Notes: generated by a model not told the origin, from the letters alone. A stretch of 64,000 nt of DNA from Alkalicoccus daliensis (GCF_900103955.1 NZ_FNIL01000008.1:1-64000); one strand, 5' to 3'; counted from the first letter of the stretch, positions 29,373 to 39,260 are shown. A program made the numbers and translations.

Positions 29373-29615
29373 CTCCTAAGGTGTGCAAATATATAAATCC
29401 TCTTATTTATCTAAAACATAGGAACAATGTATCAGAAAATTTAAACATTAACATTTTCAGGAGATAATATTAGGCTTTTTGAATTAGTCATATTATACTG
29501 GGTATAAATGTTTAGATGAACAAAGATATTCGCAATTTCAGCTTATGGAACAGAAAGTAATTTTTCTTGAAAACGTGCAATGAAAACAGAAAGATAAAAA
29601 AGGAGCAGGCGTACA

Positions 29616-31688
29616 ATGAGGAAAGAAAACAGCAGGAAGAAATCGAGAGGTATATTCTTAAAGATATTTTTAGCCAGTATTATCTGTATTATTGTTCCTT
29701 TAATCGTAAGTGGGGTCTATATGAGCCAAACCACTTCAGCAACGTTGGAGGATGATGCGAAAAGACATCTGCAGGAAATTAACAGCGAAAAAAACAAACA
29801 GATCGACACCGTGTTTGATTTAAATATGGAAATCGCCAATCAGATGGCGAGTAATACATATACGCAGACGACGTATGATCAACTAAACGAAACAGGCGAA
29901 CTGGATCCGGCAGGATATCAGTCTCTGCAGGAAGACCTGGAAAGAATGTTTAATGAAGCAGACGGCTTATACGAAAATATATTTCTCACTTATGACGACC
30001 AGATCATTATTGATGGAATTGGCGGAGCGGCAGAAGGACATGAGTTCGATCCAGAAATGGAACAATGGTATTTTGAAACATTGGAAAGAAGAGAAATGTT
30101 ATTAAGTGATTATATGATCTCTCCCGTATCAGGAAGGCCGGCGATTGTTATTTCCGCTCCAATTCTGGATGATGCTACCGGAGAGGTGCTGGGTGTATTT
30201 GCATCTCCTATCGATATGTTCACTTTAACAAACAGCTTAGTCGCTGGAGATGAGTCAGGCGAGAGCGTTAATACAATGGTGATCGATAGAGATGGGTTAG
30301 TGATCTCCTCTACTTTTGAGGAGCTGGCGCTGGAATTGAACTTAAGTCAGTCAGAAGGAGATATGAGTTCTTTCTTCAGCCAGATGCAGACAGAAGATCA
30401 GGGCTACAGCTTCTTTACATTAAACAATGAAGAGCATATCGGTTATTACAGCCTGGACGCTGAAAAAGAAACTTATATTGTGACGCACATTCCAGTAGGC
30501 CAGTACATGTCTCATATTGATTCATTACAAAGCAGCATTCTGCTTGTGGTGGTTATTAGCGGAATAATCGCAATGATTATCATCGCGCTTCTAACAAGAC
30601 GAATCACCAACCCGATCCGAATTGCCTCCCAAAAATTAAGCGGCATGGCGGGAGGAGATTTTACGCAGACATTCCCGGATAAATTTAAAAAGGGGAGTGA
30701 CGAAACAGCTTTACTCATGGCTTCCATTCATACGATGCACGAAAACGTGAAGGATATTGTCAGTACGATTACGAAAGAGTCCCATCAGACGGATCAATTT
30801 ACACAGATGACAAATGAGGATATCAACGAGTTGCAGCAGGCCGTTACGGATGTATCTGCGTTAACGAATCAAATTGTCCAAAGTATGGACGGGATCGCTG
30901 CAACAACACAGGAAATAAGTGCAAACGCGGATCAGTTAACAGATACAGTAAAAGAAATATCGGAGAATACAAAAACAGGTGTGGCAGACTCTAACGCTAT
31001 TGGAGAAAGAGCAGAAGCACTCAAAAGCACTGTGATTCAATCGCAGGAAAAAGCAGCTGCAACGAACCAAAACGTTTCTGCAAAATTAGTAGAGGCGATT
31101 GAAAAATCGAAAAAAGTAGAGCAGATCAATCAATTAACCTCCTCCATTTTGGCGATCACGGACCAGACGAACCTACTGGCGCTGAATGCGAGCATTGAAG
31201 CAGCAAGAGCAGGGGAGCATGGCAAAGGGTTTGCTGTAGTAGCGGATGAAGTGAGAAAATTAGCGGAAATGTCCAGTGCCACCGTGACAGAAATCCAGGG
31301 AACGACAGCGACTGTGATTGAAGCTGTAAAAGAAATGCAGGAGTCATCAGAAGAGCTGTTAACCTTTATGAACGAAACGGTAAGCGTGGATTATCAGACG
31401 ATGGCAGATTCCAGTGTCCAATATTCTGCAGACGCTAAAAAAATAGGGGAACAAATTAACAATTTTAATCATTATGCGGAATCGTTAATGATAGCGATCT
31501 CTGAAAGTGCCAAAGCAACTGCTGAAATTTCGCAGGAAAACACCAGCATCGCCAGTGATATTGAAGATATTTCGCAAAGAAATACAGCGATACTGGAAAG
31601 AACTGACCGATTGCGAAAACTGGCCCAGGATACGAGTGAAAGTTCCAGCAATTTAAAAGGAGCGATTAATACGTTTACAACAGAATAA
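29616..31688 (+). CDS. Methyl-accepting chemotaxis protein with dCache-type sensor
   Basis: Transmembrane chemoreceptor of 690 residues. TM1 is at about 13-35, an extracellular double-Cache-like sensor at about 40-305 ([42 protein letters not shown]), TM2 at about 308-330, HAMP at 331-385 ([14 protein letters not shown]), and the signalling domain to the end with [20 protein letters not shown] at the tip. Cache sensors of this layout often bind amino acids or organic acids. The sensor is strongly acidic. It has its own terminator and lies just right of the groEL scar. Confidence 0.92.
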   Translation: MRKENSRKKSRGIFLKIFLASIICIIVPLIVSGVYMSQTTSATLEDDAKRHLQEINSEKNKQIDTVFDLNMEIANQMASNTYTQTTYDQLNETGELDPAGYQSLQEDLERMFNEADGLYENIFLTYDDQIIIDGIGGAAEGHEFDPEMEQWYFETLERREMLLSDYMISPVSGRPAIVISAPILDDATGEVLGVFASPIDMFTLTNSLVAGDESGESVNTMVIDRDGLVISSTFEELALELNLSQSEGDMSSFFSQMQTEDQGYSFFTLNNEEHIGYYSLDAEKETYIVTHIPVGQYMSHIDSLQSSILLVVVISGIIAMIIIALLTRRITNPIRIASQKLSGMAGGDFTQTFPDKFKKGSDETALLMASIHTMHENVKDIVSTITKESHQTDQFTQMTNEDINELQQAVTDVSALTNQIVQSMDGIAATTQEISANADQLTDTVKEISENTKTGVADSNAIGERAEALKSTVIQSQEKAAATNQNVSAKLVEAIEKSKKVEQINQLTSSILAITDQTNLLALNASIEAARAGEHGKGFAVVADEVRKLAEMSSATVTEIQGTTATVIEAVKEMQESSEELLTFMNETVSVDYQTMADSSVQYSADAKKIGEQINNFNHYAESLMIAISESAKATAEISQENTSIASDIEDISQRNTAILERTDRLRKLAQDTSESSSNLKGAINTFTTE

Positions 31689-31703
31689 AGGAATGAAAAG
31701 ATA

Positions 31704-31735
31704 AAAAGACATCGCTTTTGAAGGATGTCTTTTTA
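31704..31735 (+). terminator. Rho-independent terminator of the chemoreceptor gene
   Basis: AAAAGACATC and GATGTCTTTT form the stem, followed by more T. Confidence 0.85.
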
Positions 31736-31982
31736 CGTTTTTTTGAAGAAGGAATATGTAAGAATACCCGCTGTTGTAAAGAATATTCTGCCGCAGAATT
31801 TTTGGTTCCTCATTCATTTCTTTTTTCTTCGCAGTTCCTATAGGATTGAGATCTATCAGAAAAGATAATAATGTTTTTCCTCTAAAAAAGTAATCTGCTC
31901 TGTCGGTTGTGGCTTTGAGGTGCCCTTCTGTGACTCTTGTTCCTGACAGGCAACATGTGATGAAGAAGAAGTGCGCCAGCCA

Positions 31983-32013
31983 AAAAAGAGGATGACACAA
32001 AGTGTCACCCTCT
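31983..32013 (-). terminator. Rho-independent terminator of the GH43 gene
   Basis: On the minus strand AAGAGGGTGACAC pairs with GTGTCATCCTCTT around a short loop and is followed by a T-run. Confidence 0.88.
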
Positions 32014-32019
32014 TAATTT

Positions 32020-34614
32020 TTATTCTTGTGCTAATTCTGCAATTTCTGCTGGTGCCAGTACACCTTCATACACTCGTAAGTCATCCATTAACCCTCTAAA
32101 CGGCGTGTCCCACCAGTTAACGCCGAGACCAAAGGTTCCGTTTGTAGTTGTAAATACATTCGGGAAGTTGTTGCTATCATGTTTTAATTCGCCATCTATA
32201 TAAATCTTGATATTTCCTTCATCGACAGTGAATGCCACATGAGACCATTGATTTGTTGGAATCGTGCTGTTGGTTGCAGCGTCCACCCACTGGCTGCCGG
32301 ACCAAACCATTGTCTGGCCATTGCCATTCCCACCTGGGAGAAGGCTTACCCAGCTATTGTTCGTTCTTCCTCCAAAGAATGCAGTAGTATATGGTGTTAA
32401 CTGTTCAGGCTTCAGCCATAAGGATACAGAATACGTATAGCTGGAAATCAGCCCGTCAGGCAAGCGGACACCAGAATTTCCGTTAAATACCGCAGCTTCT
32501 CCACGAACACCATCTGTATAGGTAATCGTTCCGCCAGTATTATTAATTCGATTTCCTGTCACTGTACCTGCATTAAAGTTTCCTGTACTGTCTTCAAGAT
32601 TGCCTTCGAAAGCATAATGCGCTGCTAAACCAGCCGGCTGATAGGCTAACACAGTTATATCAAATGTTTTTGTCACTGTTGTGCCATCTTTTGTAATCGT
32701 TGCTGTAAGCGTAGCGGTGGCATCCTCATTCCCGACTGCCGGCCGGGTTACTTCTCCGGTGTCAGTTACTACACCAGGATCAGAGGTCTCCCAGGAAATC
32801 ACCGTATTCTGCGTACCCTCCGTAGGAAGAGTTAAATTAGAAACAATACTATCTAAGTTTCCAAGATCTAAATCATTGACTACAGCTTCAATCACTTCCT
32901 CTGCCGTGCGGTCGAGTGTTTTCGCACCCCAGACTGCTACTCCGTCATTCGACATGGCAGTAAAGGTCATGACAGTAAGCTCCGAAGCAGTGTCATATTG
33001 GCGCAGGAAGACACCATCATACGTTTCTCCATCAATTGTTAACTCTGCCTTGTTATGGCCGGTCTTTTTCCAAGTGCCGGATACATCACCTGATATGGTA
33101 TTATTTTTATTTAATGTAACGAATACAGAATCTGTCACGGCACCGGTGATGTCTTTTCCGTGGTTAACAAATTTATATTCACCAACGATATCCTGTCTAT
33201 TTACCTTATCCAGTGTTTCACCAGAATAACGGAATGGTGCAGCAACCGGCCATCCATCTTCATTCATAAAGAGTTGATGCACCCGTACTTCATGCGCTTC
33301 TCCTCGATCTGGGAAACGCGTATGAAAGACAACAAACCTTTCTCCGGTCTCCTGGTCGTAGTGGATGGAATTATGGCCAGGGGCCGCATAAGCATGCGTA
33401 TCTCCTGAACCGGGATCACCGATTTTTCTTTCAAACCTAAAGTTAGCCATCAGCTTATTCCCAAAGTCACTATGGGCATAATTTTCTACTTTATTGCCGA
33501 CTGTGCCATCATCCAGGCTGTCTGGTAAAACAGCCGGTTCTCCAGCGGCATCTACATATGGGCCCGTTGGACTTTCAGAGCGGAAAACCCGCATTTGATA
33601 TCCGCCTGTAGCTGTTAATCCTCCATAGGTTAAATATAAGTAGTAATAATCAAGCTCCTCATCGTAATAAACATATGGGCCTTCCACGGAATAGCCATAT
33701 CCTCCGGCGATTTTCTTGCCGAAATAGCGGTCAATCATTCTGCCATCCTCGGTTGTACCATCTTCCCCAGGATAGATGGGCTGGCCTGTAGCCTTATCAA
33801 GCTCATACATATAGATACCGCCGGACCATGAACCATAGGTCAGCCACAGCGTTCCATCTTCATCATAGAACATGTTCGGGTCGATGGCATTTGGATAGAG
33901 ACGGGTATTATAAACATCATCTGAGTGAAACCACTCTGGATTCGCCTCATCAAAAACACCATCTTCAATGAGTTCTGGAATATTCGTGTTTTCCCATTGT
34001 TTATTCACATTACTATTCTGGTCATATGCTTCCACTTCCGTAAAACCAGAGTAAACAATCGTATCCACATACTCATACGGACCTTCTATGTCTTGGGAAA
34101 CCGCATAGCCGACAGCAGAGCGCTGCCATGTAGAAGAAACACTATAATACATCATATAAGCACCTTTCGTGCCATCTTCATTCACATAGTCCTCATTCCA
34201 AAAAATATCCGGTGCCCAGACGGCAAATCCATTGCGGCTGTCGGCATCATTTTCTCCTGCCCATGCAAAGCTTCCGGCTAGGGTCTCCGATAAATCCCCA
34301 AATAATGTATTGTTCGTACGGGCATAACCATTGGTAAAGTTTGTCCAGTTAATCAAATCCTCAGACTTTGCAGCAGCAATATGTGTACCAAACACATAAT
34401 ACATTCCATCGGCTTTTATGATGGAAGGGTCATGAACGGATGCATTGTCAAAATCCATGGGATCTCCCTGATAATTCAAATGTGGTTTATTATTATTTTC
34501 ACTTGGGGGAACGTTTTGTTTTCCTGATTTTTCATTCGCGGAAACTGTAAGAGGCAGCATTAATAACAGTACTAACACAAGAAGAATTATTCTTTGTACA
34601 GAAGTTTTTCGCAT
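32020..34614 (-). CDS. Secreted endo-arabinanase-type GH43 enzyme with Ig-like and LamG domains
   Basis: Extracellular 864-residue glycoside hydrolase. Sec signal peptide (residues 1-26, ending TVSANE). A GH43 five-blade propeller (about 55-380) follows, with the three acidic catalytic positions seen as SVHDPSI, NAIDPNMF and SVEGPYVY. Then come a C-terminal GH43 beta domain (about 475-575), an Ig-like module (about 580-670, AVGNEDATATLTATITKDG) and a LamG/concanavalin-like module (about 675-864, HYAFEGNLEDSTGNFNAG, VSLWLKPEQL). The layout resembles Bacillus AbnB/Abn2 arabinanases of GH43 subfamily 5; it would cut alpha-1,5-arabinan outside the cell. No arabinose uptake genes are nearby. Confidence 0.85.
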   Translation of the reverse strand: MRKTSVQRIILLVLVLLLMLPLTVSANEKSGKQNVPPSENNNKPHLNYQGDPMDFDNASVHDPSIIKADGMYYVFGTHIAAAKSEDLINWTNFTNGYARTNNTLFGDLSETLAGSFAWAGENDADSRNGFAVWAPDIFWNEDYVNEDGTKGAYMMYYSVSSTWQRSAVGYAVSQDIEGPYEYVDTIVYSGFTEVEAYDQNSNVNKQWENTNIPELIEDGVFDEANPEWFHSDDVYNTRLYPNAIDPNMFYDEDGTLWLTYGSWSGGIYMYELDKATGQPIYPGEDGTTEDGRMIDRYFGKKIAGGYGYSVEGPYVYYDEELDYYYLYLTYGGLTATGGYQMRVFRSESPTGPYVDAAGEPAVLPDSLDDGTVGNKVENYAHSDFGNKLMANFRFERKIGDPGSGDTHAYAAPGHNSIHYDQETGERFVVFHTRFPDRGEAHEVRVHQLFMNEDGWPVAAPFRYSGETLDKVNRQDIVGEYKFVNHGKDITGAVTDSVFVTLNKNNTISGDVSGTWKKTGHNKAELTIDGETYDGVFLRQYDTASELTVMTFTAMSNDGVAVWGAKTLDRTAEEVIEAVVNDLDLGNLDSIVSNLTLPTEGTQNTVISWETSDPGVVTDTGEVTRPAVGNEDATATLTATITKDGTTVTKTFDITVLAYQPAGLAAHYAFEGNLEDSTGNFNAGTVTGNRINNTGGTITYTDGVRGEAAVFNGNSGVRLPDGLISSYTYSVSLWLKPEQLTPYTTAFFGGRTNNSWVSLLPGGNGNGQTMVWSGSQWVDAATNSTIPTNQWSHVAFTVDEGNIKIYIDGELKHDSNNFPNVFTTTNGTFGLGVNWWDTPFRGLMDDLRVYEGVLAPAEIAELAQE

Positions 34615-34780
34615 TAAAATTGTCTCCTATCCAAAATGAATTTTTTGAAACCATTAACCCATAAAAAAACTTAAAACCTGCAAACGTCCGTATGCTTATC
34701 GTATGGCTTTGGAAATGAAAAGACTAATTCACTTTACCATTAACCAGCCTCCCTTCTTGAAATGGCAGATCCCCTTATTT

Positions 34781-34824
34781 ACAAAGCGATTACATTAAAA
34801 ATTAATAAAATGTAAGCGCTTTAT
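34781..34824 (-). promoter_or_regulatory. Two cre-like sites upstream of the GH43 gene
   Basis: ACAAAGCGATTACA (34781-34794) and TGTAAGCGCTTTAT (34811-34824) both resemble the CcpA cre consensus and are 30 bp apart centre to centre, in the upstream region of the minus-strand gene. Their pairing suggests catabolite repression. Each deviates at two end bases. Confidence 0.5.
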
Positions 34825-34930
34825 AATTAAGTTAATAGTAATAGAATTGGTTTCACAAATCTTGAGTACAAGCACCTGACTTTTAACGTTAATAACACTA
34901 AATTACATAGTTTTTTGTAATTATTATTAA

Positions 34931-34960
34931 CTTGTATGGATAAATTCGACCATACAAGTA
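34931..34960. promoter_or_regulatory. Perfect 10-bp inverted repeat, operator or hairpin
   Basis: ACTTGTATGG-N10-CCATACAAGT lies about 320 bp upstream of the GH43 start. The half-site (ACTTGTA) resembles the ATTTGTAC half of AraR operators; a T-rich stretch follows on the plus strand, so a terminator is the alternative, though no plus-strand gene feeds it. The remaining 34961-35254 shows no ORF or structure that I can support. Confidence 0.4.
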
Positions 34961-35254
34961 CATTTTTTAACCGTATAAGTTTATATTAAAAGTTATTAAT
35001 GAAATTTAAATACGTAAGTGAAGATCAGTTCATATCCTTATATAACAATTTTCTGGTAGGTGGATTCAAGGTTTAATTTTGTTGAGCTGGAATTGGTGAT
35101 GAAGGCACGTTGGGTAAATATATTGCTGGTACCACTATCTAATTGTTTCGGGAGTTTGTGTGTGGCTCCTGAATTCCGCATGAATTATCAAATTTCTAAA
35201 ATGGCAGCCTAAATATGAAATCTGTGAATGTAGGAAGAGGAGTGCCGTGCAATA

Positions 35255-35287
35255 AAAAATAAAGCAGCCTTTGACTGCTTTATTTTT
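35255..35287. terminator. Bidirectional hairpin terminator
   Basis: AAATAAAGCAG and CTGCTTTATTT form the stem with runs of A before and T after, so it can work in both directions. It probably ends the minus-strand ric transcript. Confidence 0.75.
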
Positions 35288-35417
35288 ATTCTTCTTCTTT
35301 TCAAAGAGGCTGGACCTAATAATTCCATTGAAACTCTTAGAGATTTTATCATCACTGCAATGCTTCTTTGATTAATTATCGTATTAAAATCCCTCGTTAC
35401 CGATCATGTTAAATTTT

Positions 35418-36131
35418 TTAAGATACCTGCTCCTCCGCCAGTCTCGGAAAGAGAATATTATTTTCCAGGTGGATATGGTCAAACATATCGGACTCCAGTT
35501 CCTCGAGCTTCAGGTAGGTGAGCTGATAGGTGTTGCATGCTCCTTCGGGAATGTTGTAATCATTCGCTGCCTCGCGGATCGCAGCAAGCAGCTGGCCTGC
35601 GTGTTCATGCTCTTCCTCCAGTTCTTCCAGGGTGGCCAGTAATTTTTGCAGCGTCTCCGGCGCTTTGTCCTCTTCATACTGCTTCACTAACGGAAATAAC
35701 TGCTTTTCTTCCGCTTCCAGGTGGTGAAGAAGCTCTTCTTTCAGCTGATTGAACATTTTATAAATGATGGCAAGATGCGGCTGATTTCCGCCATGTACTC
35801 GGTATACCTTTCCCACATAGCCTGTAAGCTCCGGCAGTACCTGATAGAGGTAGCCGTGATGCCGGTCGATAATGTGATCAACGAGTTCCCCGAAATTTCT
35901 TTCGGCCCATTTATTTTTGCCGGGTTCCAGCGCATGAACGGAAGCGTACAGTTCGTTGATGGTCCCTAGAATCTCTTCTTTATCCAGACCTTTTTCCGCC
36001 AAAGCTTCTCCAAATGGCCGGTTGCCTCCGCAGCAGAAATCTATTTTGTTTTCCTTAAAGATAAAGCTTGCCTTCGGGAATTGTGTCACGATATCTCCTG
36101 TTTTTGTTTCCAAAGTAAATTGTTTTTCCAT
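35418..36131 (-). CDS. ric: Iron-sulfur cluster repair di-iron protein Ric (ScdA/YtfE)
   Basis: 237-residue cytoplasmic di-iron protein that repairs iron-sulfur clusters damaged by nitric oxide or oxidants. N-terminal DUF542 domain (FPKASFIFKENKIDFCCGGN with the CC pair near residue 33), then a hemerythrin-like helical bundle (HIIDRHHGYL, HLEAEEKQLFPL, EHEHAGQLL, HIHLENNILFPRL) with the His/Glu iron ligands. The ATG at 36131 is used since GGAGGG precedes it by 8 nt. Divergent from a radical SAM gene, with a Crp/Fnr-type box between. Confidence 0.93.
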   Translation of the reverse strand: MEKQFTLETKTGDIVTQFPKASFIFKENKIDFCCGGNRPFGEALAEKGLDKEEILGTINELYASVHALEPGKNKWAERNFGELVDHIIDRHHGYLYQVLPELTGYVGKVYRVHGGNQPHLAIIYKMFNQLKEELLHHLEAEEKQLFPLVKQYEEDKAPETLQKLLATLEELEEEHEHAGQLLAAIREAANDYNIPEGACNTYQLTYLKLEELESDMFDHIHLENNILFPRLAEEQVS

Positions 36132-36190
36132 TTTGCAGCCCTCCATATTTTTTGTACACCCTCACTGTAACTGGTTTAAGAAGAGGGTGT

Positions 36191-36206
36191 TGTGCGGTAA
36201 ATCACA
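36191..36206. promoter_or_regulatory. Crp/Fnr-family binding site between ric and the radical SAM gene
   Basis: TGTGCGGTAAATCACA matches the Fnr/Crp consensus TGTGA-N6-TCACA at nine of ten fixed positions. It lies midway between the divergent starts, 60 bp from each gene, where it could serve both. The Crp/Fnr-family regulator encoded at 37468 is the obvious candidate to bind. Confidence 0.65.
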
Positions 36207-36265
36207 GAAACGAAAAATAATTCCCTGTAGGATAAAGAGAGACATAACAGTATGGAGGGACAACA

Positions 36266-37387
36266 ATGAAACCTAACTTTGATCATAATCCGTTTATTGT
36301 TATTTGGGAGCTTACGAGAGCATGTATGCTAAAGTGTCTCCACTGCAGGGCGGACGCACAGTACCGCCGGAGCCCCGGGGAACTTTCTTTTGGTGAGGGA
36401 AAAGATCTGATTGACCAAATTTATGAGATGGGGAACCCGCTGCTCGTTATTACCGGCGGGGATCCTTTGGAAAGAGAAGATTTATTCGATTTGATCGATT
36501 ACGCTGCGCAGAAGGGTGTGCGCGTTTCCATGACACCGAGTGCCACACCGAAAGTAACGAAAGAAGCAATCGCGAAAGCAAAAGAAAAAGGGCTGTCCCG
36601 CTGGGCATTCAGCATCGATGGCCACAATAAAGAAATACACGATCATTTCCGCGGGTCGCCGGGCTCGTTTGATTTAACGATTCAGTCCATCAAATACTTA
36701 CACGAGCTGGAGATCCCGGTGCAGATTAATACGGTCATCTGCGAACATAACGTGGATTACCTAGAGGAGCTCGCCGACATGGTGGAGTCGCTCGGAGCAG
36801 TGCTGTGGAGTGTCTTTTTTCTCGTTCCTACAGGAAGAGGGGAGCTCCTGAAACCAATTTCCCCGGAACTGCACGAACAGGTGATGCACCGCCTGTACGA
36901 TTTTAAACAGGAAAGACCTTTTGATATTAAAACAACAGAGGCGCCGTTTTTCCGCAGGGTCGTTATGCAGCGAAACAAAGAAGCCCGGAAAAAAGAAAAT
37001 GTGTTTGCGCAGGGGAGAACAACGAGACAGGATGTGCTGGGCAGAGCGCCGATGGGCGTAAATGACGGGAACGGATTTTTATTTATTTCCCATACGGGAG
37101 ATGTCTATCCGAGCGGGTTCCTGCCGATTAAATGCGGGAATATCCGCGCAGAACCGCTGGCAGATGTCTACCGGCATCATCGCGTCTTTCAGGAGCTCCG
37201 CAGTCCGGACCTGTATAAAGGAAAATGCGGCGTCTGTGAGTACCGCAACATCTGCGGAGGCTCACGTGCCAGAGCGTACGCGGTGACCGGGGATTACATG
37301 GAAAGTGAACCGTACTGCACCTATATTCCGAAAGGATATGAAGGAGCGCTGCCTGAAGTTTTGAAAGAAGAAACAAGTCTGCAGTGA
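36266..37387 (+). CDS. Radical SAM/SPASM domain protein (BA_1875/AhbD-NirJ-like)
   Basis: 373-residue radical SAM enzyme. The cluster-binding CMLKCLHC motif (CxxxCxxC) lies at residues 20-27, with the SAM-binding GGDPLE near 65. A C-terminal SPASM-type region carries CGVCEYRNICGGSRARAYA and a final Cys (EPYCTYIP) for an auxiliary cluster. It resembles heme-maturation (AhbD, NirJ) and peptide-modifying enzymes; no precursor peptide was found beside it. Its neighbours (Ric, Crp/Fnr regulator, Fnr-like box) suggest use under oxygen limitation or nitrosative stress, possibly in heme d1-like or heme synthesis (inference). Confidence 0.85.
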   Translation: MKPNFDHNPFIVIWELTRACMLKCLHCRADAQYRRSPGELSFGEGKDLIDQIYEMGNPLLVITGGDPLEREDLFDLIDYAAQKGVRVSMTPSATPKVTKEAIAKAKEKGLSRWAFSIDGHNKEIHDHFRGSPGSFDLTIQSIKYLHELEIPVQINTVICEHNVDYLEELADMVESLGAVLWSVFFLVPTGRGELLKPISPELHEQVMHRLYDFKQERPFDIKTTEAPFFRRVVMQRNKEARKKENVFAQGRTTRQDVLGRAPMGVNDGNGFLFISHTGDVYPSGFLPIKCGNIRAEPLADVYRHHRVFQELRSPDLYKGKCGVCEYRNICGGSRARAYAVTGDYMESEPYCTYIPKGYEGALPEVLKEETSLQ

Positions 37388-37467
37388 AAGAAAACTGTGC
37401 ATATTTTTCTCCCTAGTCATTCGTTTATAATAAAGATAGAAAAGGGATGGCAAAGGAGCGGAGATCG

Positions 37468-38154
37468 ATGACCTATTCGAACAATTTTTTTAAGCAGTTT
37501 CCTATTTTCCGCGATCTGACAGCGGACGAACTAAAGGAAGTCGCGCAGATTGCGAGCCAAAAAGCGTATCCTCGCGGCAACACGATATTTGTGGAAGGGG
37601 AGAAACGGACAGCAGTGTATTTTATTCTTTCCGGATTGGTGAAAGTATTTAAGGTGAGCAGCGAAGGGCAGGAACAGGTGATTTCTTTTCTGCAGACGGA
37701 AGAAATGTTTCCGCATGTAGGATTCTTTGATGATACGGACTATCCTGCGACTGCCACAGCGGTGACGAACGTGCAGCTGCTGCGAATTCCGATTGACGCG
37801 TTTGATCAGCTGTTGCTGCGGAACCCCAAAATCGCGATCAAGGTGATGAAAGTGATGGGAGAGAAGCTGCTCGAGCTGCAGCAGCGGATCCAGTCGATCA
37901 CTTCCCAGGATGTATTTACAAGAATCATCGGCGCCTTAGTGAAATTTTCGCGGGAACTTGGAAAAGTGCAGACAGACGGGAAGACGATAAAAATCAATAT
38001 GCCGATGACGAATACGGACCTCGCGAATCTCATCGGCGTCACTCGGGAGTCCGTCAACCGGGCACTGAACCGCTTAAAGAAAGAAGGAATCATCGAGCAC
38101 AGCCGGAAAGAAATATTGATATTGGATATGGAGAGATTATCGGAGTATGAATGA
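37468..38154 (+). CDS. Crp/Fnr-family transcriptional regulator without cysteines
   Basis: 228-residue regulator with an N-terminal cyclic-nucleotide-type beta barrel (about 20-130) and a C-terminal winged helix (MTNTDLANLIGVTRESVNRALNRLKK, about 175-200). The recognition helix has the E-S-V-N-R pattern that reads TGTGA half-sites. No cysteine occurs anywhere, so it cannot hold an oxygen-sensing Fe-S cluster like Fnr and must sense another way. The ATG at 37468 follows AAGGAG by nine bases; the ATG at 37447 precedes that site. Probably regulates itself and the ric/radical SAM pair. Confidence 0.9.
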   Translation: MTYSNNFFKQFPIFRDLTADELKEVAQIASQKAYPRGNTIFVEGEKRTAVYFILSGLVKVFKVSSEGQEQVISFLQTEEMFPHVGFFDDTDYPATATAVTNVQLLRIPIDAFDQLLLRNPKIAIKVMKVMGEKLLELQQRIQSITSQDVFTRIIGALVKFSRELGKVQTDGKTIKINMPMTNTDLANLIGVTRESVNRALNRLKKEGIIEHSRKEILILDMERLSEYE

Positions 38155-38281
38155 GGCCGATGATCTTTCTGTTGGAAAAATTACACAGTTAGTATATAGT
38201 AAACTTACTTTCTTTATTATCTTCAAATCAATCGTAAAAAGGTAACTTCAGGGATAAAACCAGTAAAAAAAGAGGTGGCGT

Positions 38282-38548
38282 ATGACCAGACGGGGATGGA
38301 TGTTGATACTGCTCGGAGCCATTACGGCACCTATTGGAATAGTTGCTTATGCGATTTCCTTATATTTTTTACTGGGACTGGTGCTATCCAATGGCTGGGC
38401 AGGCTTCTGGGCGGTCGTTGTTACGCTGGTGATGATAGCCGCGGTAATTGTAGTTGCGGCTTTTTATGACAATACGAGAAAAGAAGAGGAAAAAGAAGCA
38501 ATCGAATTGGATAAGCAGCGTGCAGATAAGGAAAGAGAGAAGAAGTAG
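38282..38548 (+). CDS. Small two-TM membrane protein with charged tail
   Basis: 88-residue hypothetical protein: two hydrophobic helices (about residues 6-34 and 39-62) and a strongly charged C-terminal helix (KEEEKEAIELDKQRADKEREKK). An AAAGAGGTG ribosome binding site supports it. I do not recognise a family; position after the Crp/Fnr regulator gives no clear clue. Confidence 0.65.
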   Translation: MTRRGWMLILLGAITAPIGIVAYAISLYFLLGLVLSNGWAGFWAVVVTLVMIAAVIVVAAFYDNTRKEEEKEAIELDKQRADKEREKK

Positions 38549-38658
38549 CAAGAGAAAAGAATAAAAAATTGTTAGAAGCAAGGAACTGTTATTGTATGTA
38601 ATAGAAATTCTCAGAACGTTAAATTAAAAGAAAGAATTATATTAACTTATATAAGCAG

Positions 38659-38704
38659 CTGTAAATAAGTCTCGTATCATAAGAGACTTATTTACAGTTT
38701 TTTG
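38659..38704 (+). terminator. Hairpin terminator at the edge of the NERD relic
   Basis: A perfect 15-bp stem, CTGTAAATAAGTCTC / GAGACTTATTTACAG, followed by a T-run. It corresponds to the hairpin at 26094-26139 before the intact NERD gene. Confidence 0.85.
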
Positions 38705-39030
38705 TATATTTTAATGTGATGAACTGTAATTTTTTGTATAGTATAACTAGGTATACATAATTATTATTCTCAAAATTAAAAGAACAGCTATACAATATCT
38801 AGTTAAAAGGATATGTATGTATGATGACCTTAAAGATCATTTTTCAAGCTGTGACTGATAAATAAGGACATCAATTCAACCATCTTTTAAAAAAGAATTT
38901 TCGCAAACACCGTTGAATATAACGTAGGAGGAGTCTTTATTCGAAGATACATCCGGAAAATAAAAATAAGTATGACAAAACTGTAAAAAGAGAAGTTGTT
39001 GGGAGTGTAAAAAAATATCGTTAAGAAAGT
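38705..39030 (+). pseudogene. Decayed copy of the NERD-HRDC gene and its promoter region
   Basis: Sequence from the hairpin onward matches the region before and inside the gene at 26264: the promoter-like GTATAGTATA, AAAAGGAT, then codons reading MTLKIIF (intact: MTLKNIY), and later FSQTPLNIT and LFEDTSG (intact: FTETPENIM, LLEDTSG). Stops and frame changes interrupt it. After a large internal deletion the end reads GSVKKYR then stop, matching EIVRRHR then stop in the intact gene. Only the two ends survive. The next 270 bases to the BMC operon promoter hold no other gene. Confidence 0.8.
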
Positions 39031-39180
39031 GAATTTCAGTTATTACAGGTTGTTAAAGTAGAAGTGCCCCCTTCAGAACGAAATTAGAAAACCACAAAAA
39101 CTCACTTAAACCCTATAAATAATGCTGGTATTTTCTATATTTTTCATCGAAAGATACTTCACTTTGTATCAAATCAAAAA

Positions 39181-39196
39181 TAAAACAAAATAAATA
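39181..39196. promoter_or_regulatory. Putative DeoR operator, copy 1
   Basis: TAAAACAAAATAAATA is repeated exactly at 46297-46312, in front of the aldolase gene, on the other side of the DeoR gene. A-rich elements of this kind (AAAACAAA) are typical of DeoR-family operators. It is about 80 bp upstream of the likely -10 box. Confidence 0.55.
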
Positions 39197-39260
39197 AGGT
39201 AAAAACAAAAATAAAACATTGATGAAGCAAAACATTTATGGTATATTTTGTTTATATTTA

